Of a stretch of 64,000 bases of DNA, positions 19,358 to 28,032 are shown one piece after another. The notes under the pieces were generated by a model. It did not search any database. It saw only the letters and a list, made by a program, of their open reading frames with translations, and had not been told where the DNA came from. Numbering within the stretch: position 1 is the first letter of the stretch; each line of letters begins with the position of its first letter. The stretch is from Herbaspirillum sp. (GTDB lineage Bacteria; Pseudomonadota; Gammaproteobacteria; Burkholderiales; Burkholderiaceae_D). The stretch covers positions 186,001-250,000 of the forward strand of contig NZ_JAGIBI010000001.1 in assembly GCF_017744395.1 (NCBI RefSeq), read 5' to 3'. The position numbers and the translations under genes were made by a program.

Positions 19358-20785
19358 TCAGCCCCGATCGTCGCGCCTGTCGTCACGCCGGCGTTCCTGC
19401 GGACGTTCTTCGCGCTGCTGTTGCGGCGGCCGGGCCTGTTGTTCCCGATGCATCTGTTCCGGCTGCGGGCGGGCCTGCTGGGCCTGGCGCTGCTGTTCGC
19501 GTACCTGCTGCTGCTCACGTACCTGCTGTTCACGTACCTGCTGTTCACGTACTTGTTGTTCTCGCGCCTGTTGTTCATGCATCTGCTGCTGGCGTTGCTG
19601 TTGCTGCGCCAGTTGTTCGCGCTGGCGTTGCTGGTTGTTGGCTTGCTGCTCACGCTGGCGCTGCTGCTCTTGCGCCAGATGTTCCCGTTGCTGCTGTTGC
19701 GCCTGGGCTTCCCGCACCTGGCTGGCTTGCTGCTCGCGTACCTGGCGCTGGCGGGCCTGGTCTTCCTGGACCACGCGCTGCTGCGGATTGGCTGCAGGCG
19801 GCATGGCCGGGCGCTCCGGATGCGGCTGCTGGGCTTGCAATTGCGCAGCGGGTTGCGCCTGCTGCGGGCGGGAGGGCGGGATATTGGGCTGCTGCGCATT
19901 GGCCCGCTGCTGGTAGCGCGCGCCGTCATAGCGGGCGTAGTCGTGGCGCCATACCACCGGCCGCTGGTTGACGGTCACGTTGCGGTTCACCGTGACATTG
20001 TTGGTGACGTTGTTGGTCACATTGGTGATGTTCGTCTGCGTCACCATCACTTGCCGCTGGCGCCAGTCCGGGCGGGCATCGCCAAAAGCGGCGCGGATCA
20101 CGCCAACACCGATGCCGCTGCTGAAGCTGATGCCGACCGTCACGCTGGAATTGTACTGGGGCGGCCGATAACGCGGCGGCGGATCCCAATACACCGGCGG
20201 ATTGGCCGGCCACCACCAACTGCCGTACACCACCACCGGATTGTAGTAAGGCACGTAGACCACCTGCGGATCGACCGGCTCGATCACGATCACGTCGTCG
20301 CTCACCAGTACGCGCTGCTGCGGGCTGCTGCGCAGCGAACCGGCGATCTGCGCGCGCTCGCGCAGGTTTTGCACGGTGTCCATCACCGCCGCCTGCTGCG
20401 ACAGGAAGGCCTGGCCCAGTTGCTGCATCCAGTCGAGGCGATCGTTCATCATCGCCAGCACGGACGGGAACTGCACCAGCGATTTCACGCTGGGATCCCA
20501 GGGCATCGGCGCCACCGCGCGCGCCAGGCCGTCGCCGTGCAAGCCGGGACGGGCTTCGACGAAGCGCTGCGCCTGCACCACTTCCAGCGGATAGGTGGAA
20601 GCCATCAGTACCTGCGCCAGCAGCGAGTCGGGATACAAGGCCACCGGCGCCAGCATCTGGTCCAGTTGTGTCTGGGTGTAGCTGGCAGCCGGTGGCGGAT
20701 AAGCGGATTGGGCCTGTGCGGCGGGCATGCCCGATACCAGCGAAAACACCAGGCAGGCGGCCCAGGCGAGAGTTTTCTTGTTCAC
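19358..20785 (-). CDS. DUF3300-domain secreted protein with Gln/Arg-rich tail
   Basis: A 475-residue protein. A signal peptide (KKTLAWAACLVFSLVSG, cleavage after AQA) is followed by a DUF3300 domain (about 35-235: LDQMLAPVALYPDSLLAQVL, ALYP region, DVIVIEPVDPQVVYVPYYNP). A Gln/Arg/Glu-rich low-complexity tail follows from about 300, with repeats of the type REQQ-V. Initiation is at GTG 20785 with GGAGGA just upstream; no ATG fits. Function is unknown; the tail could be coiled or RNA/surface-binding, which is inference. Confidence 0.82.
   Translation of the reverse strand: MNKKTLAWAACLVFSLVSGMPAAQAQSAYPPPAASYTQTQLDQMLAPVALYPDSLLAQVLMASTYPLEVVQAQRFVEARPGLHGDGLARAVAPMPWDPSVKSLVQFPSVLAMMNDRLDWMQQLGQAFLSQQAAVMDTVQNLRERAQIAGSLRSSPQQRVLVSDDVIVIEPVDPQVVYVPYYNPVVVYGSWWWPANPPVYWDPPPRYRPPQYNSSVTVGISFSSGIGVGVIRAAFGDARPDWRQRQVMVTQTNITNVTNNVTNNVTVNRNVTVNQRPVVWRHDYARYDGARYQQRANAQQPNIPPSRPQQAQPAAQLQAQQPHPERPAMPPAANPQQRVVQEDQARQRQVREQQASQVREAQAQQQQREHLAQEQQRQREQQANNQQRQREQLAQQQQRQQQMHEQQAREQQVREQQVREQQVREQQQVREQQRQAQQARPQPEQMHREQQARPPQQQREERPQERRRDDRRDDRG
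19498..19575 (-). repeat. Short tandem repeat inside the DUF3300 gene
   Basis: About four imperfect copies of a 15-base unit (CTGCTGTTCACGTAC on the plus strand) encode the REQQV run of the DUF3300 tail. Such in-frame units can expand or contract by slippage, altering tail length without breaking the frame. Confidence 0.7.
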
Positions 20786-21071
20786 TTGATCCTCCGGTTT
20801 GTTGTGCTGCACGCGCCACCGCCTAGTCTTTGGCATGCGCGGTGATCCTATAGTCGGCCAGGATGGCGCGGGCAGGTGTAACGGAATTGCAAGCGGTGTT
20901 TCAATGCCCTCAGGCATTGAAGATTGAAGAGCTTGTCGAGGGAGGGCGCATTTCCTTCAAGGCAAGTGCTGCGCCGCGGCGCCGTGCTGTGGCATGATGA
21001 CGGCCACTGCCCCGGATCGGAAGCTGATCCGTTGCCATCGCAAAAAATTAGCGCAAAGGAATATCACGAAT

Positions 21072-21530
21072 ATGAGCGAACACCTCGTCTGGCGCCGCGA
21101 CGAACTGGTCATCGATACCGATCCCGAGCGCCTGAACATCCCCCTGATACATGACGTGCTGACCCATTCGACCTGGGCTGCCGGCATCGACATCGACACC
21201 GTGCGCACCTCGATCGCCAACAGCCTGTGCTTCGGCATGTACCTCGGGAACCAGCAGATCGGCTTCGCCCGCGTGGTGACCGACCACGCCACTTTCGGCT
21301 ACCTGTGCGACGTGTTCGTCATCGACGGCCAGCGGGGACACGGGCTGGGGCGCTGGCTGATCGAGTCGTGCAACCAGCATCCCACGCTGCTCAAGCTGCG
21401 GCGGGTGATGCTGACGACATCCACGGCGCCATGGCTGTACGCGCGCTGCGGCTTCGAGGCGATTGCCCGCGGGGACCTGGTGTGGCACATCACGCGGCCG
21501 GATATCTATGCCAAGGCGGGGAAGGCCTGA
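21072..21530 (+). CDS. GNAT-family N-acetyltransferase
   Basis: A 152-residue acetyltransferase. The acetyl-CoA loop is VIDGQRGHGLGRWLIES (Q/R-x-x-G-x-G/A form), preceded by GFARVVTDHATFGYLCDVFV and followed by WLYARCGF. This is the single-domain GNAT layout of the family often annotated as acetyltransferase near small-molecule resistance genes. AAGGA lies about 11 bases before the ATG at 21072. Further upstream starts are in poor context. The acceptor substrate is unknown. Confidence 0.85.
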   Translation: MSEHLVWRRDELVIDTDPERLNIPLIHDVLTHSTWAAGIDIDTVRTSIANSLCFGMYLGNQQIGFARVVTDHATFGYLCDVFVIDGQRGHGLGRWLIESCNQHPTLLKLRRVMLTTSTAPWLYARCGFEAIARGDLVWHITRPDIYAKAGKA

Positions 21531-21599
21531 CAGGGCAGTTGTGTAGCCGGCCGAATGTGATTGAAACAGCTGATTCATCGTTAAAGCAGAGAACAACCC

Positions 21600-21998
21600 A
21601 TGACGAGCACGCAAGCCAATGGCGCTTTCGAAGTCAAGTTAAACCCCGAACCGCTCAGCGGCGTTGCCGAAGGCGCGGGCCTTGGCCGCATGTCCCTAGA
21701 CAAGACATTCCACGGCGACCTCGTGGCCACCAGCCGCGGGGAAATGCTGGCTTTCCGCAGCAGCGAACCGGGCTCGGCCGGCTACGTGGCGATGGAAAAA
21801 GTCACCGGCACATTGCATGGCCGCGACGGCAGCTTTGTGCTGCAGCACAGCTCCACCATGACGCGAGGCGTGCCCGAGCAGTCCATCAGCGTCGTGCCGG
21901 ATTCCGGTACGGGGGAGCTGGTCGGACTCTCAGGGAGGATGGTGATTACCATCGCGGAAGGTCAGCATTCCTATGCGTTTGACTACACGCTTGCCTGA
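21600..21998 (+). CDS. DUF3224-domain protein
   Basis: A 132-residue cytosolic protein with the DUF3224 pattern: ANGAFEVKLNPEP, DKTFHGDLVATSRGEML, YVAMEKVTGTLHGRDGSFVLQH and SGTGELVGLSGRM. The family is small, beta-rich (allene-oxide-cyclase-like barrel) and of unknown function. It has a normal start and no signal peptide. It is on the same strand as the acetyltransferase, 69 bases away, and ends close to the convergent LysR gene. Confidence 0.8.
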   Translation: MTSTQANGAFEVKLNPEPLSGVAEGAGLGRMSLDKTFHGDLVATSRGEMLAFRSSEPGSAGYVAMEKVTGTLHGRDGSFVLQHSSTMTRGVPEQSISVVPDSGTGELVGLSGRMVITIAEGQHSYAFDYTLA

Positions 21999-22003
21999 GT
22001 TTC

Positions 22004-22918
22004 TTACCGTTCCCTCTTTCCCTTTTTCTTGCCCATGAACAGCTCCGCCAGCAACTGGCGCAGCCAGCGGTTTGCCGGGTCATGGTGATAGCGGGCGTGC
22101 CAGTGCTGTTTCACTTCGAAGCCCGGAACGCTGACCGGGCAGGTGAAGACCTTCAACTGATTCAGGGCCGCCAGCGTTTCACCGATGTGCCGCGGAAGGG
22201 TCGCGATCAGGTCGGTGTTCGAAATGATGGCGCCCAGGCCGAGGAATCCCGGCAGCTCCAACAGGACGGTGCGCTGGATCTGCTGCTGGTGCAGGGCGCT
22301 TTCCAGTAATTGGTAGCCCGTACCGGCGGAGATGACGATGTGGGACTCCCGCTGGTAATCGTCCACTTGCAATTGCCTGCCGATGCGGGGATGGGTAGCG
22401 CTAGCCAGGCAGACCCAGTCCTGCGAGTACAGGGTCTGCTGGTAAATGCCGGACTCCAGCCAGGGCGCATAGCCGACCGCCAGGTCGGCTTCACCGGTTT
22501 CCAGCGCTTCCGCCGTGACGCCATCCATACGCAAAGCTTTCAGCCCGACTCCCGGGGCACAGATGCGGACTTGCTCAAGCAGTCGCGGCAACAGTGTGAT
22601 GTGGCTGGCATCGGTCATGCAGATGCGGAACTGCCTGGTTGCGGTGGCAGGGTCGAAAGCCGCTTCCCAGTTAGCCAGGCGGCGCAATGATTCCAGTATT
22701 TGCCGCGCCGGACCGATCAGGGCATCGGCGGCCGGTGTGGGTTGCATGCCCGAGGGGGTGCGCACGAACAGCTGGTCGTGAAAATGGTCGCGCAGGAGGC
22801 GCAGCCAGATGCTGACGGTCGGTTGCGCCAATCCCAGTTCGTCGGCGGAGCGGGTGACGCTGCGCGTGCGGTAAAGCAAGTCGAACAATTGCAGCAGTTT
22901 GGGATCCAGCAAGTCCAT
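22004..22918 (-). CDS. LysR-family transcriptional regulator
   Basis: A 304-residue LysR protein. The N-terminal helix-turn-helix (LLQLFDLLYRTRSVTRSADE, AQPTVSIWLRLLRDHF) is followed by FVRTPSGMQPTPAA and a type 2 periplasmic-binding-like effector domain from about residue 90. The start at 22918 (MDLLDPKLL) fits the family. It is divergent from a six-gene operon across 132 bases with two palindromes, so it very likely controls that operon, responding to a pathway intermediate. Confidence 0.9.
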   Translation of the reverse strand: MDLLDPKLLQLFDLLYRTRSVTRSADELGLAQPTVSIWLRLLRDHFHDQLFVRTPSGMQPTPAADALIGPARQILESLRRLANWEAAFDPATATRQFRICMTDASHITLLPRLLEQVRICAPGVGLKALRMDGVTAEALETGEADLAVGYAPWLESGIYQQTLYSQDWVCLASATHPRIGRQLQVDDYQRESHIVISAGTGYQLLESALHQQQIQRTVLLELPGFLGLGAIISNTDLIATLPRHIGETLAALNQLKVFTCPVSVPGFEVKQHWHARYHHDPANRWLRQLLAELFMGKKKGKRER

Positions 22919-22931
22919 CGTTATCTCAATT

Positions 22932-22977
22932 ATTGCAATACGCAATATATATATTTTTTCTATTGCATTGGCAATAG
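22932..22977. promoter_or_regulatory. Paired palindromic LysR-type binding sites
   Basis: ATTGC-AATAC-GCAAT at 22932-22946 and CTATTGC-ATTG-GCAATAG at 22960-22977 are two dyads sharing the half-site ATTGC. They lie in an AT-rich stretch just upstream of the LysR start. This is the recognition-site plus activation-site arrangement typical of LysR proteins. The activated promoter for the plus-strand operon should lie just to the right. Confidence 0.72.
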
Positions 22978-23050
22978 CCGTTCCACCTCTTAATGTTCAC
23001 GCCACAAAGGCCGGGAGCCGCCCGGCCGAATGGATGGAAGAGGTGGCAGA

Positions 23051-23998
23051 GTGAAGATTTGCATTTTGGGAGCCGGGGCGCTGGGTTGCGCCATCGGTGC
23101 CGCGTTAACCGAAGGCGGTTCGGATGTCTGGCTGATCAATCGCGATGCCAGGCACGTCGAGGCCATGAACCGCCATGGCCTGCGGATAGAACGGGCCGGC
23201 CGCGATAGCTATTTGCCCGTCAAGGCGGCGCGTAGCGCCGATGAGGTCGGCGTTGTCGATCTGGTCGTCGTGCTGGTGAAATCGTTCAGCACGCGAGAGG
23301 CCATCGAAGGCGCGAAGAGCCTGGTGGGGGACAACACCGTGGTGTTGTCCCTGCAAAACGGGCTGGGGCACGAGGACATCCTGGCCGAGGTAGTGGGGCG
23401 CGAGCGGGTACTGGCCGGCAAGACCTATGTCGGCGGCGTGCTCCTGGGGCCGGGCCATATCGTTTCCGGCGTAGAAGGCAAGGAAACCCTGATCGGCGAA
23501 CTGGATGGCAGCCTGAGCCATCGCGCGCAGGCCATTGCCGAAGTGTTCAACCGCGCCGGGCTAAGCACGACGGTCAGCGCCAACATCATGGGCACCATGT
23601 GGGACAAGCTGCTGATCAATGTCGCGACAGGCGCATTGAGCGGCATCACCCGGCTGGTCTATGGCGAGCTGTATGCCATTCCCCAAATCCGCGAAACCGC
23701 ACTGGCGGCCGTCGCCGAAGCGATGGCCGTGGCCAGGGCTGCCGGCATTCGCCTGTCGTTCACCCATCCCGAACAAGCCTGGACGCTGGCCGCCGAAGGG
23801 CTGCCGGCCGCGTTCAAGACTTCCATGCTGCAAAGCCTGGAAAAGGGCTCCCCGACCGAAATCGATTTCATCAACGGCTCCGTCGTGCGCTGGGGGCAGC
23901 GTTTTAACGTCCCCACACCGGTCAATGCCGCCCTGGTGGCGTGCATCAAAGGGATCGAACGGGCCCAGATTCTCTCACGCAAGGAGCACACAGCATGA
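23051..23998 (+). CDS. Ketopantoate-reductase-family (PanE/ApbA) oxidoreductase
   Basis: A 315-residue NAD(P)-dependent reductase. The Rossmann motif GAGALGCAIGAAL is at the N-terminus, NGLGHEDIL in the middle, and the C-terminal PanE domain contains MWDKLLINVATGALSGITR. GTG at 23051 is preceded by AGAGG at 8 bases; the ATG at 23030 lacks a ribosome-binding site. The family reduces 2-keto acids. Placement at the head of a catabolic-looking operon suggests a substrate other than ketopantoate. The end overlaps the next gene by ATGA. Confidence 0.82.
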   Translation: MKICILGAGALGCAIGAALTEGGSDVWLINRDARHVEAMNRHGLRIERAGRDSYLPVKAARSADEVGVVDLVVVLVKSFSTREAIEGAKSLVGDNTVVLSLQNGLGHEDILAEVVGRERVLAGKTYVGGVLLGPGHIVSGVEGKETLIGELDGSLSHRAQAIAEVFNRAGLSTTVSANIMGTMWDKLLINVATGALSGITRLVYGELYAIPQIRETALAAVAEAMAVARAAGIRLSFTHPEQAWTLAAEGLPAAFKTSMLQSLEKGSPTEIDFINGSVVRWGQRFNVPTPVNAALVACIKGIERAQILSRKEHTA

Positions 23999-24375
23999 CT
24001 GGCAAGGCATACGTGGAACACGTCGCCATCTGGGTTCGCGACATCCAGTGGCACATCCGCTTTTTCAAGGAAGTACTGGGCATGGACATGCGCGAGGTGC
24101 AGGGCAGCGTGGAGCAGCCCAAGCAATATTGGACCCTGGGTGGCATGCAATTCATGTCGTCGCCCGACTTCGGCGACAACGAGGGGCGCCTGGGGCATAT
24201 CGGGATCATGTGCGAAGACATGGAGGCCGCTCTCGCCGCCGCGCAAGCGTTCGGCGTGACCGCCATGCCGCAGGGGGCCAACTGGATCCGGCTGCCGGAT
24301 GGGCTGGCGCTGGAACTGATCCAGGCGGCTCCGGGCAGCGTCGCACAAGCGCTCGCCGTGCAACCGCGCCAATGA
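23995..24375 (+). CDS. VOC-superfamily (glyoxalase/dioxygenase-fold) protein
   Basis: A 126-residue single VOC module. Two beta-alpha-beta-beta-beta units begin at VEHVAIWVRDIQWHIRFF and LGHIGIMCEDMEAALAAA and end with LALELIQ. His in EHVAI and LGHIG and Glu in LELIQ are in metal-ligand positions. Translation is coupled to the preceding gene (ATGA). Possible activities include isomerase, epimerase or dioxygenase; the length allows one domain, so it would act as a dimer. Confidence 0.82.
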   Translation: MTGKAYVEHVAIWVRDIQWHIRFFKEVLGMDMREVQGSVEQPKQYWTLGGMQFMSSPDFGDNEGRLGHIGIMCEDMEAALAAAQAFGVTAMPQGANWIRLPDGLALELIQAAPGSVAQALAVQPRQ

Positions 24376-24414
24376 ACGTGACGACCCGTCAGACATACCG
24401 AAAAGGAAGCAAAC

Positions 24415-24903
24415 ATGCCTGCAGAAATTCTTGAGCGCTACTGGGACGACGCCAAGGTAGGCGACGCCTGCCTCAGCCCCGAATATGCCGTGACCGAGGC
24501 GCGCGTCATGGCCTATGCCGATCTGACCGGGGACCATACGCCGGTCCATACCGATGAAGCCTATGCACGGACCACCCCTTTCGGTACGCGGGTGGCGCAC
24601 GGCTTGTTCGGCCTCTCGATCGCCGACGGCCTGAAAACCATCAGCGACTACCGCTTCATTCCCGGCATGTCGCTGGGCTGGGAGTGGAGCTTTATCAAGC
24701 CGATCAAGCTGGGCGACACCCTCCGGGTGAAGTTTTCCGTCGGCAGCATGCGCCTGTCGAATTCGAAACCCGGCTGGGGAATCGTTACGCTGCCTTCCGA
24801 GCTGATCAACCAGCAGGGCGAAGTCGTCCAGAAAGGCGAGCACCGCCTGATGATTCCGCGCCGGCCGGGCTGGGATGCCAAGCAATCCGGGGAGGTCCAA
24901 TGA
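24415..24903 (+). CDS. MaoC-family hydratase/dehydratase
   Basis: A 162-residue hot-dog-fold protein. The hydratase motif appears as LTGDHTPVHTDEAYA with the usual Asp and His, followed by FGTRVAHGLF. The family adds or removes water from enoyl-CoA-type thioesters such as 3-hydroxyacyl-CoA or beta-methylmalyl/mesaconyl-CoA. The next gene is a CoA-transferase, which supports an acyl-CoA substrate. Its stop overlaps the following start. Confidence 0.85.
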   Translation: MPAEILERYWDDAKVGDACLSPEYAVTEARVMAYADLTGDHTPVHTDEAYARTTPFGTRVAHGLFGLSIADGLKTISDYRFIPGMSLGWEWSFIKPIKLGDTLRVKFSVGSMRLSNSKPGWGIVTLPSELINQQGEVVQKGEHRLMIPRRPGWDAKQSGEVQ

Positions 24904-26129
24904 TGCAGCAGCTTCCCCTGGATGGCATCCGCGTCATCGATTACACCCACTTCCTGGCAGGGCCTTATCTCTCGCGCTGCCTGTCGGCGCTCGGCGCCGA
25001 AGTGATCAAGGTCGAGCGCCCGGTCAGCGGCGATGCCGGCCGCCAGCACGCTTATTTCATCAATGGCCAGAGCGGCTATTTCCTGCAGCAGAACATGGGC
25101 AAGAAAGGGCTGAGCATCAATCTGAAAGACCCGCGCGGCCTGGAGTTGATGCAGAAGCTGGCCGACAGCGCCGACGTATTCGTCGAGAACTATCGCCCCG
25201 GCACGCTGGACAAGCTTGGGCTGGGCTACAAGACGCTCGCCGGCCGCAATCCCGGCCTGGTGTATTGCTCGGTCTCCGCCTACGGCCATACCGGGCCGGA
25301 TTCGCACCGTGCCGGCTTCGGCCTGATTGCCGAAGCCAAGAGCGGCATCATGCAGATGGTCGGCGTCCCGGAAGATGCGCCTCCCTTGTTGCGCATCGCG
25401 CTCGGCGACATGTACACCGGCATCCACGGCGTCGCCTCGGTATGCGCGGCGCTGCTGGGACGGGTGAAGTCGGGACGCGGGCAGCATATCGACCTGGCCC
25501 TGTACGACTGCCTGGTTTCGATGCACGAATACGCCATCCAGTGCTACACGCTCTCCGGCGGGCAGGAAGTGCCGATACAGACCGGCCATGACCTGCCGCA
25601 ATCCACGCTCTACGGCGTGTTCCGCGCCAAGGACGGCGACCTGGTGATCGCCGCGCAAGTGGACGACGCCTGGAAACGGCTGGCGGACCTGCTCGGCAAT
25701 CCCGATTTCGCCGCGGATACCCGCTTCCACAGCGCCGCCGGGCGCAACAAGCACCGGCTCGAAATCCTGCCGGTCGTGCGCGCATGGACCGCGCAACGCA
25801 CGGTGGGCGAATGCCTGGCGGCGCTGGATGCCGTCGACGTACCTTGCGCCAAGGTGCAGCGCATCGACGAAGTGCTGAACGATCCGCAGATCATTGCGCG
25901 CGGCATGGTGATAGAACAGGAACACCCCCTGGTCGGCAAGGTGCGCTTGCCTAACCTGCCGTTCCATTTCTCCGAGTGCGATACCACCCAGAGCATGCCG
26001 GCCCCGCTGTTGGGGCAACACAATCGCGAGATCTCCGCCAGCCTCGGTTATTCGTCCGAGGACATCGACACCTTGTTTGCGGCCGGCGTGCTGTATGCGG
26101 AAGAAGCCGTCGCCAAACTGAACCTGTAA
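24900..26129 (+). CDS. Family III CoA-transferase (CaiB/BaiF)
   Basis: A 409-residue enzyme. It opens LPLDGIRVIDYTHFLAGPY, followed by LGAEVIKVERP and NLKDPRGLELMQKL. The active-site Asp is in GDMYTGIHG, the formyl-CoA-transferase position. ATG at 24900 has GGGGAGG upstream and overlaps the maoC-like stop. The family moves CoA between carboxylic acids, here probably activating a dicarboxylic or hydroxy acid for the MaoC protein. Donor and acceptor cannot be told. Confidence 0.88.
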   Translation: MMQQLPLDGIRVIDYTHFLAGPYLSRCLSALGAEVIKVERPVSGDAGRQHAYFINGQSGYFLQQNMGKKGLSINLKDPRGLELMQKLADSADVFVENYRPGTLDKLGLGYKTLAGRNPGLVYCSVSAYGHTGPDSHRAGFGLIAEAKSGIMQMVGVPEDAPPLLRIALGDMYTGIHGVASVCAALLGRVKSGRGQHIDLALYDCLVSMHEYAIQCYTLSGGQEVPIQTGHDLPQSTLYGVFRAKDGDLVIAAQVDDAWKRLADLLGNPDFAADTRFHSAAGRNKHRLEILPVVRAWTAQRTVGECLAALDAVDVPCAKVQRIDEVLNDPQIIARGMVIEQEHPLVGKVRLPNLPFHFSECDTTQSMPAPLLGQHNREISASLGYSSEDIDTLFAAGVLYAEEAVAKLNL

Positions 26130-26142
26130 GAAGGAGCGCAGC

Positions 26143-26964
26143 ATGACCGACCTTTACGCGGTGATCGGCAACCCCATCGGCCACACCAAGTCACCTTTCA
26201 TTCATGGCCGCTTTGCCGGCCTGACCGGCCAGGATCTGAACTATTCCGCCATCGAAGGCCACGCGGAAAGCTTTGTCGAGACTGTGCAAGGCTTTTTCCG
26301 CGCAGGCGGAAAGGGAATGAATGTCACGGCGCCTTTCAAGCTGCAGGCTTTTGAAATGGCAGATGAGCGCAGCGAACGGGCCCGCCTGGCCGGCGCGGTG
26401 AACGCCCTCAAGTACGAGAATGGCCGGATCCATGCCGAGAATTTCGACGGCATCGGCCTGCTCAACGATATCCAGCGCAATATCGGCCTGCCTTTCCAAG
26501 GCAAGCGCGTACTGGTGCTGGGCGCCGGCGGCGCAGCCCGTGGAGCATTGCTGCCGTTTTTGCAGGCGGGCCCGGCCGAGCTGGTGGTCTGCAACCGTAC
26601 CCACGCCAAAGCGCAAGGGCTGGCCGGCCAGTTTGCCGGCTTCGGTCCCATTCGCGCCGAAACGGCCGGGCAACTCGCAGGCCGGCACTTCGACATCGTG
26701 ATCAACGCTACCTCCGCCAGCCTGCGTGGCGAGCTGCCGGAAGTCCCGTCTGCGGTATTCGAAAAGGCCGCGCTGGCCTATGAACTGGCCTATGGAAAAG
26801 GGCTGACCCCGTTCCTGAAACAAGCGCAGCAATCCGGCGCGCAACGGCTTGCCGATGGTGTCGGGATGCTGGTCGAGCAGGCCGCGGAGGCATTCGTCTG
26901 GTGGCGCGGAGTGCGACCGGAAACGGCTGGCCTGATCGGTGAAATGACGATTCCTTTGATCTGA
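26143..26964 (+). CDS. Shikimate-dehydrogenase-family protein (AroE-like)
   Basis: A 273-residue two-domain dehydrogenase: VIGNPIGHTKSPFIH, NVTAPFK with the catalytic Lys, AGAVNAL, VLGAGGAARGALL and the NADP-type CNRTHAKA. The usual NTDG that positions shikimate is here NFDG, keeping the Asp but replacing Thr with Phe. This, and its place in an acyl-CoA operon, suggests a paralogue with a changed substrate (quinate or another hydroxy acid) and not the housekeeping aroE. Normal family length. Confidence 0.82.
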   Translation: MTDLYAVIGNPIGHTKSPFIHGRFAGLTGQDLNYSAIEGHAESFVETVQGFFRAGGKGMNVTAPFKLQAFEMADERSERARLAGAVNALKYENGRIHAENFDGIGLLNDIQRNIGLPFQGKRVLVLGAGGAARGALLPFLQAGPAELVVCNRTHAKAQGLAGQFAGFGPIRAETAGQLAGRHFDIVINATSASLRGELPEVPSAVFEKAALAYELAYGKGLTPFLKQAQQSGAQRLADGVGMLVEQAAEAFVWWRGVRPETAGLIGEMTIPLI

Positions 26965-27000
26965 CAATCCTGAACAACCTGAAGACCAGCCAAGATCCTT

Positions 27001-27456
27001 ATGAAAAAAATCCTGATTCTGAACGGCCCCAACCTGAATCTGCTGGGAACCCGCGAACCGGCCATCTATGGCCATGAAACCCTGGCCGACGTCGAACAGC
27101 TCTGCCGCAACGAGGGCGAGCGGCTTGGTTTCGAGGTCGATTGCCGGCAATCGAATTACGAGGGGCAGTTGATTGATTGGATACACGAGGCCGGTCGCCA
27201 ATGCGCGACGGGGAAGATGATCGGCGTGGTATTCAACCCCGGCGCCTTGACCCATACCTCGGTCGCCTTGCACGACGCGATCCGGGGCGCCAACGTACCC
27301 GTGGTCGAGTACCACATCTCCAACGTCCACACGCGCGAGTCGTTCCGCCATCACTCGTGGATTTCGCCGGTGGCCAAGGCCGTCATGGCGGGCTTTGGCG
27401 TGCGCGGTTACGCGCTGGCGGTACAGGCTTTGGTCCAGGTGGCCGGGGCGGCATAG
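27001..27456 (+). CDS. aroQ: Type II 3-dehydroquinate dehydratase (AroQ family)
   Basis: A 151-residue dehydroquinase, active as a dodecamer in the family. Visible are [18 protein letters not shown] with catalytic Arg and Tyr, [33 protein letters not shown] and [19 protein letters not shown] with its catalytic His. All key residues are kept, so it should interconvert 3-dehydroquinate and 3-dehydroshikimate. Being last in an inducible operon it may serve quinate/shikimate breakdown instead of aromatic synthesis. Confidence 0.92.
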   Translation: MKKILILNGPNLNLLGTREPAIYGHETLADVEQLCRNEGERLGFEVDCRQSNYEGQLIDWIHEAGRQCATGKMIGVVFNPGALTHTSVALHDAIRGANVPVVEYHISNVHTRESFRHHSWISPVAKAVMAGFGVRGYALAVQALVQVAGAA

Positions 27457-27468
27457 CTTTCGCTCCCG

Positions 27469-27489
27469 GCCTCCTCTTTGATAGGAGGC
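27469..27489 (+). terminator. Weak hairpin after the aroQ-like gene
   Basis: GCCTCCT at 27469-27475 pairs with AGGAGGC at 27483-27489 across a 7-base loop, 12 bases after the stop. A loosely T-rich stretch (TTTGTTCTTTT) follows 10 bases later. It probably marks the end of the LysR-controlled operon. Confidence 0.5.
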
Positions 27490-28032
27490 GATGGAATCGA
27501 TTTGTTCTTTTGCGCGTACATCCCAATGTACAAGCTGCGAGGCGTGCCTGGGCAATCCATCGGTACTGCGCCGAATTCCGGCACGCCAGGTTTTCCGGGA
27601 AAATAATTCTGTTTTTGTATTCGTCGGATTTCTTTGTGAAGCCGAGATTTTTTTGGAATTCCAATCATTGTTATTGCAGGGCGTGAAAATTAAAAATTAA
27701 TAAATAAAATGGCCCTGTCGTAATTTCGCTGTGCAAGATTTCCTCGTCGGGAGATTGCCATGCCAGCGATTTCCGGGAGGACATCACGCAATCTTCATTT
27801 CACACCATGGTCGGTGCTACCGGAACCGATATCTCCAAAAAAGCCAGATACGCATCGTGCAGCACGATTGACGTTTGGCGAAAACCCCAGGGAAGACACG
27901 CAAGCTGAATGTGGCGATGAGCCAGTGACAGCGAAATTCTGATCAAACAATACGAGGCGAGTTTAACGATATCGGAGGCGAAGCCAGGCCGATAGGGGAG
28001 AGCTCATGCCTGCGAATTGAGAAAGGCTAGCA
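27490..28032. other. AT-rich non-coding region upstream of the adhesin gene
   Basis: About 540 bases with a marked fall in GC around 27600-27720 (runs such as TTAATAAATAAAATGG). It probably contains the promoter and upstream regulatory sites of the adhesin, possibly bound by H-NS-type proteins. I cannot place a specific promoter. Small open frames here have no ribosome-binding site. Confidence 0.45.

Noticed and set aside
27760-27942. Small open frame in the spacer before the adhesin
   Set aside because: No ribosome-binding site, no signal or family pattern, and the region is AT-rich regulatory-looking DNA.
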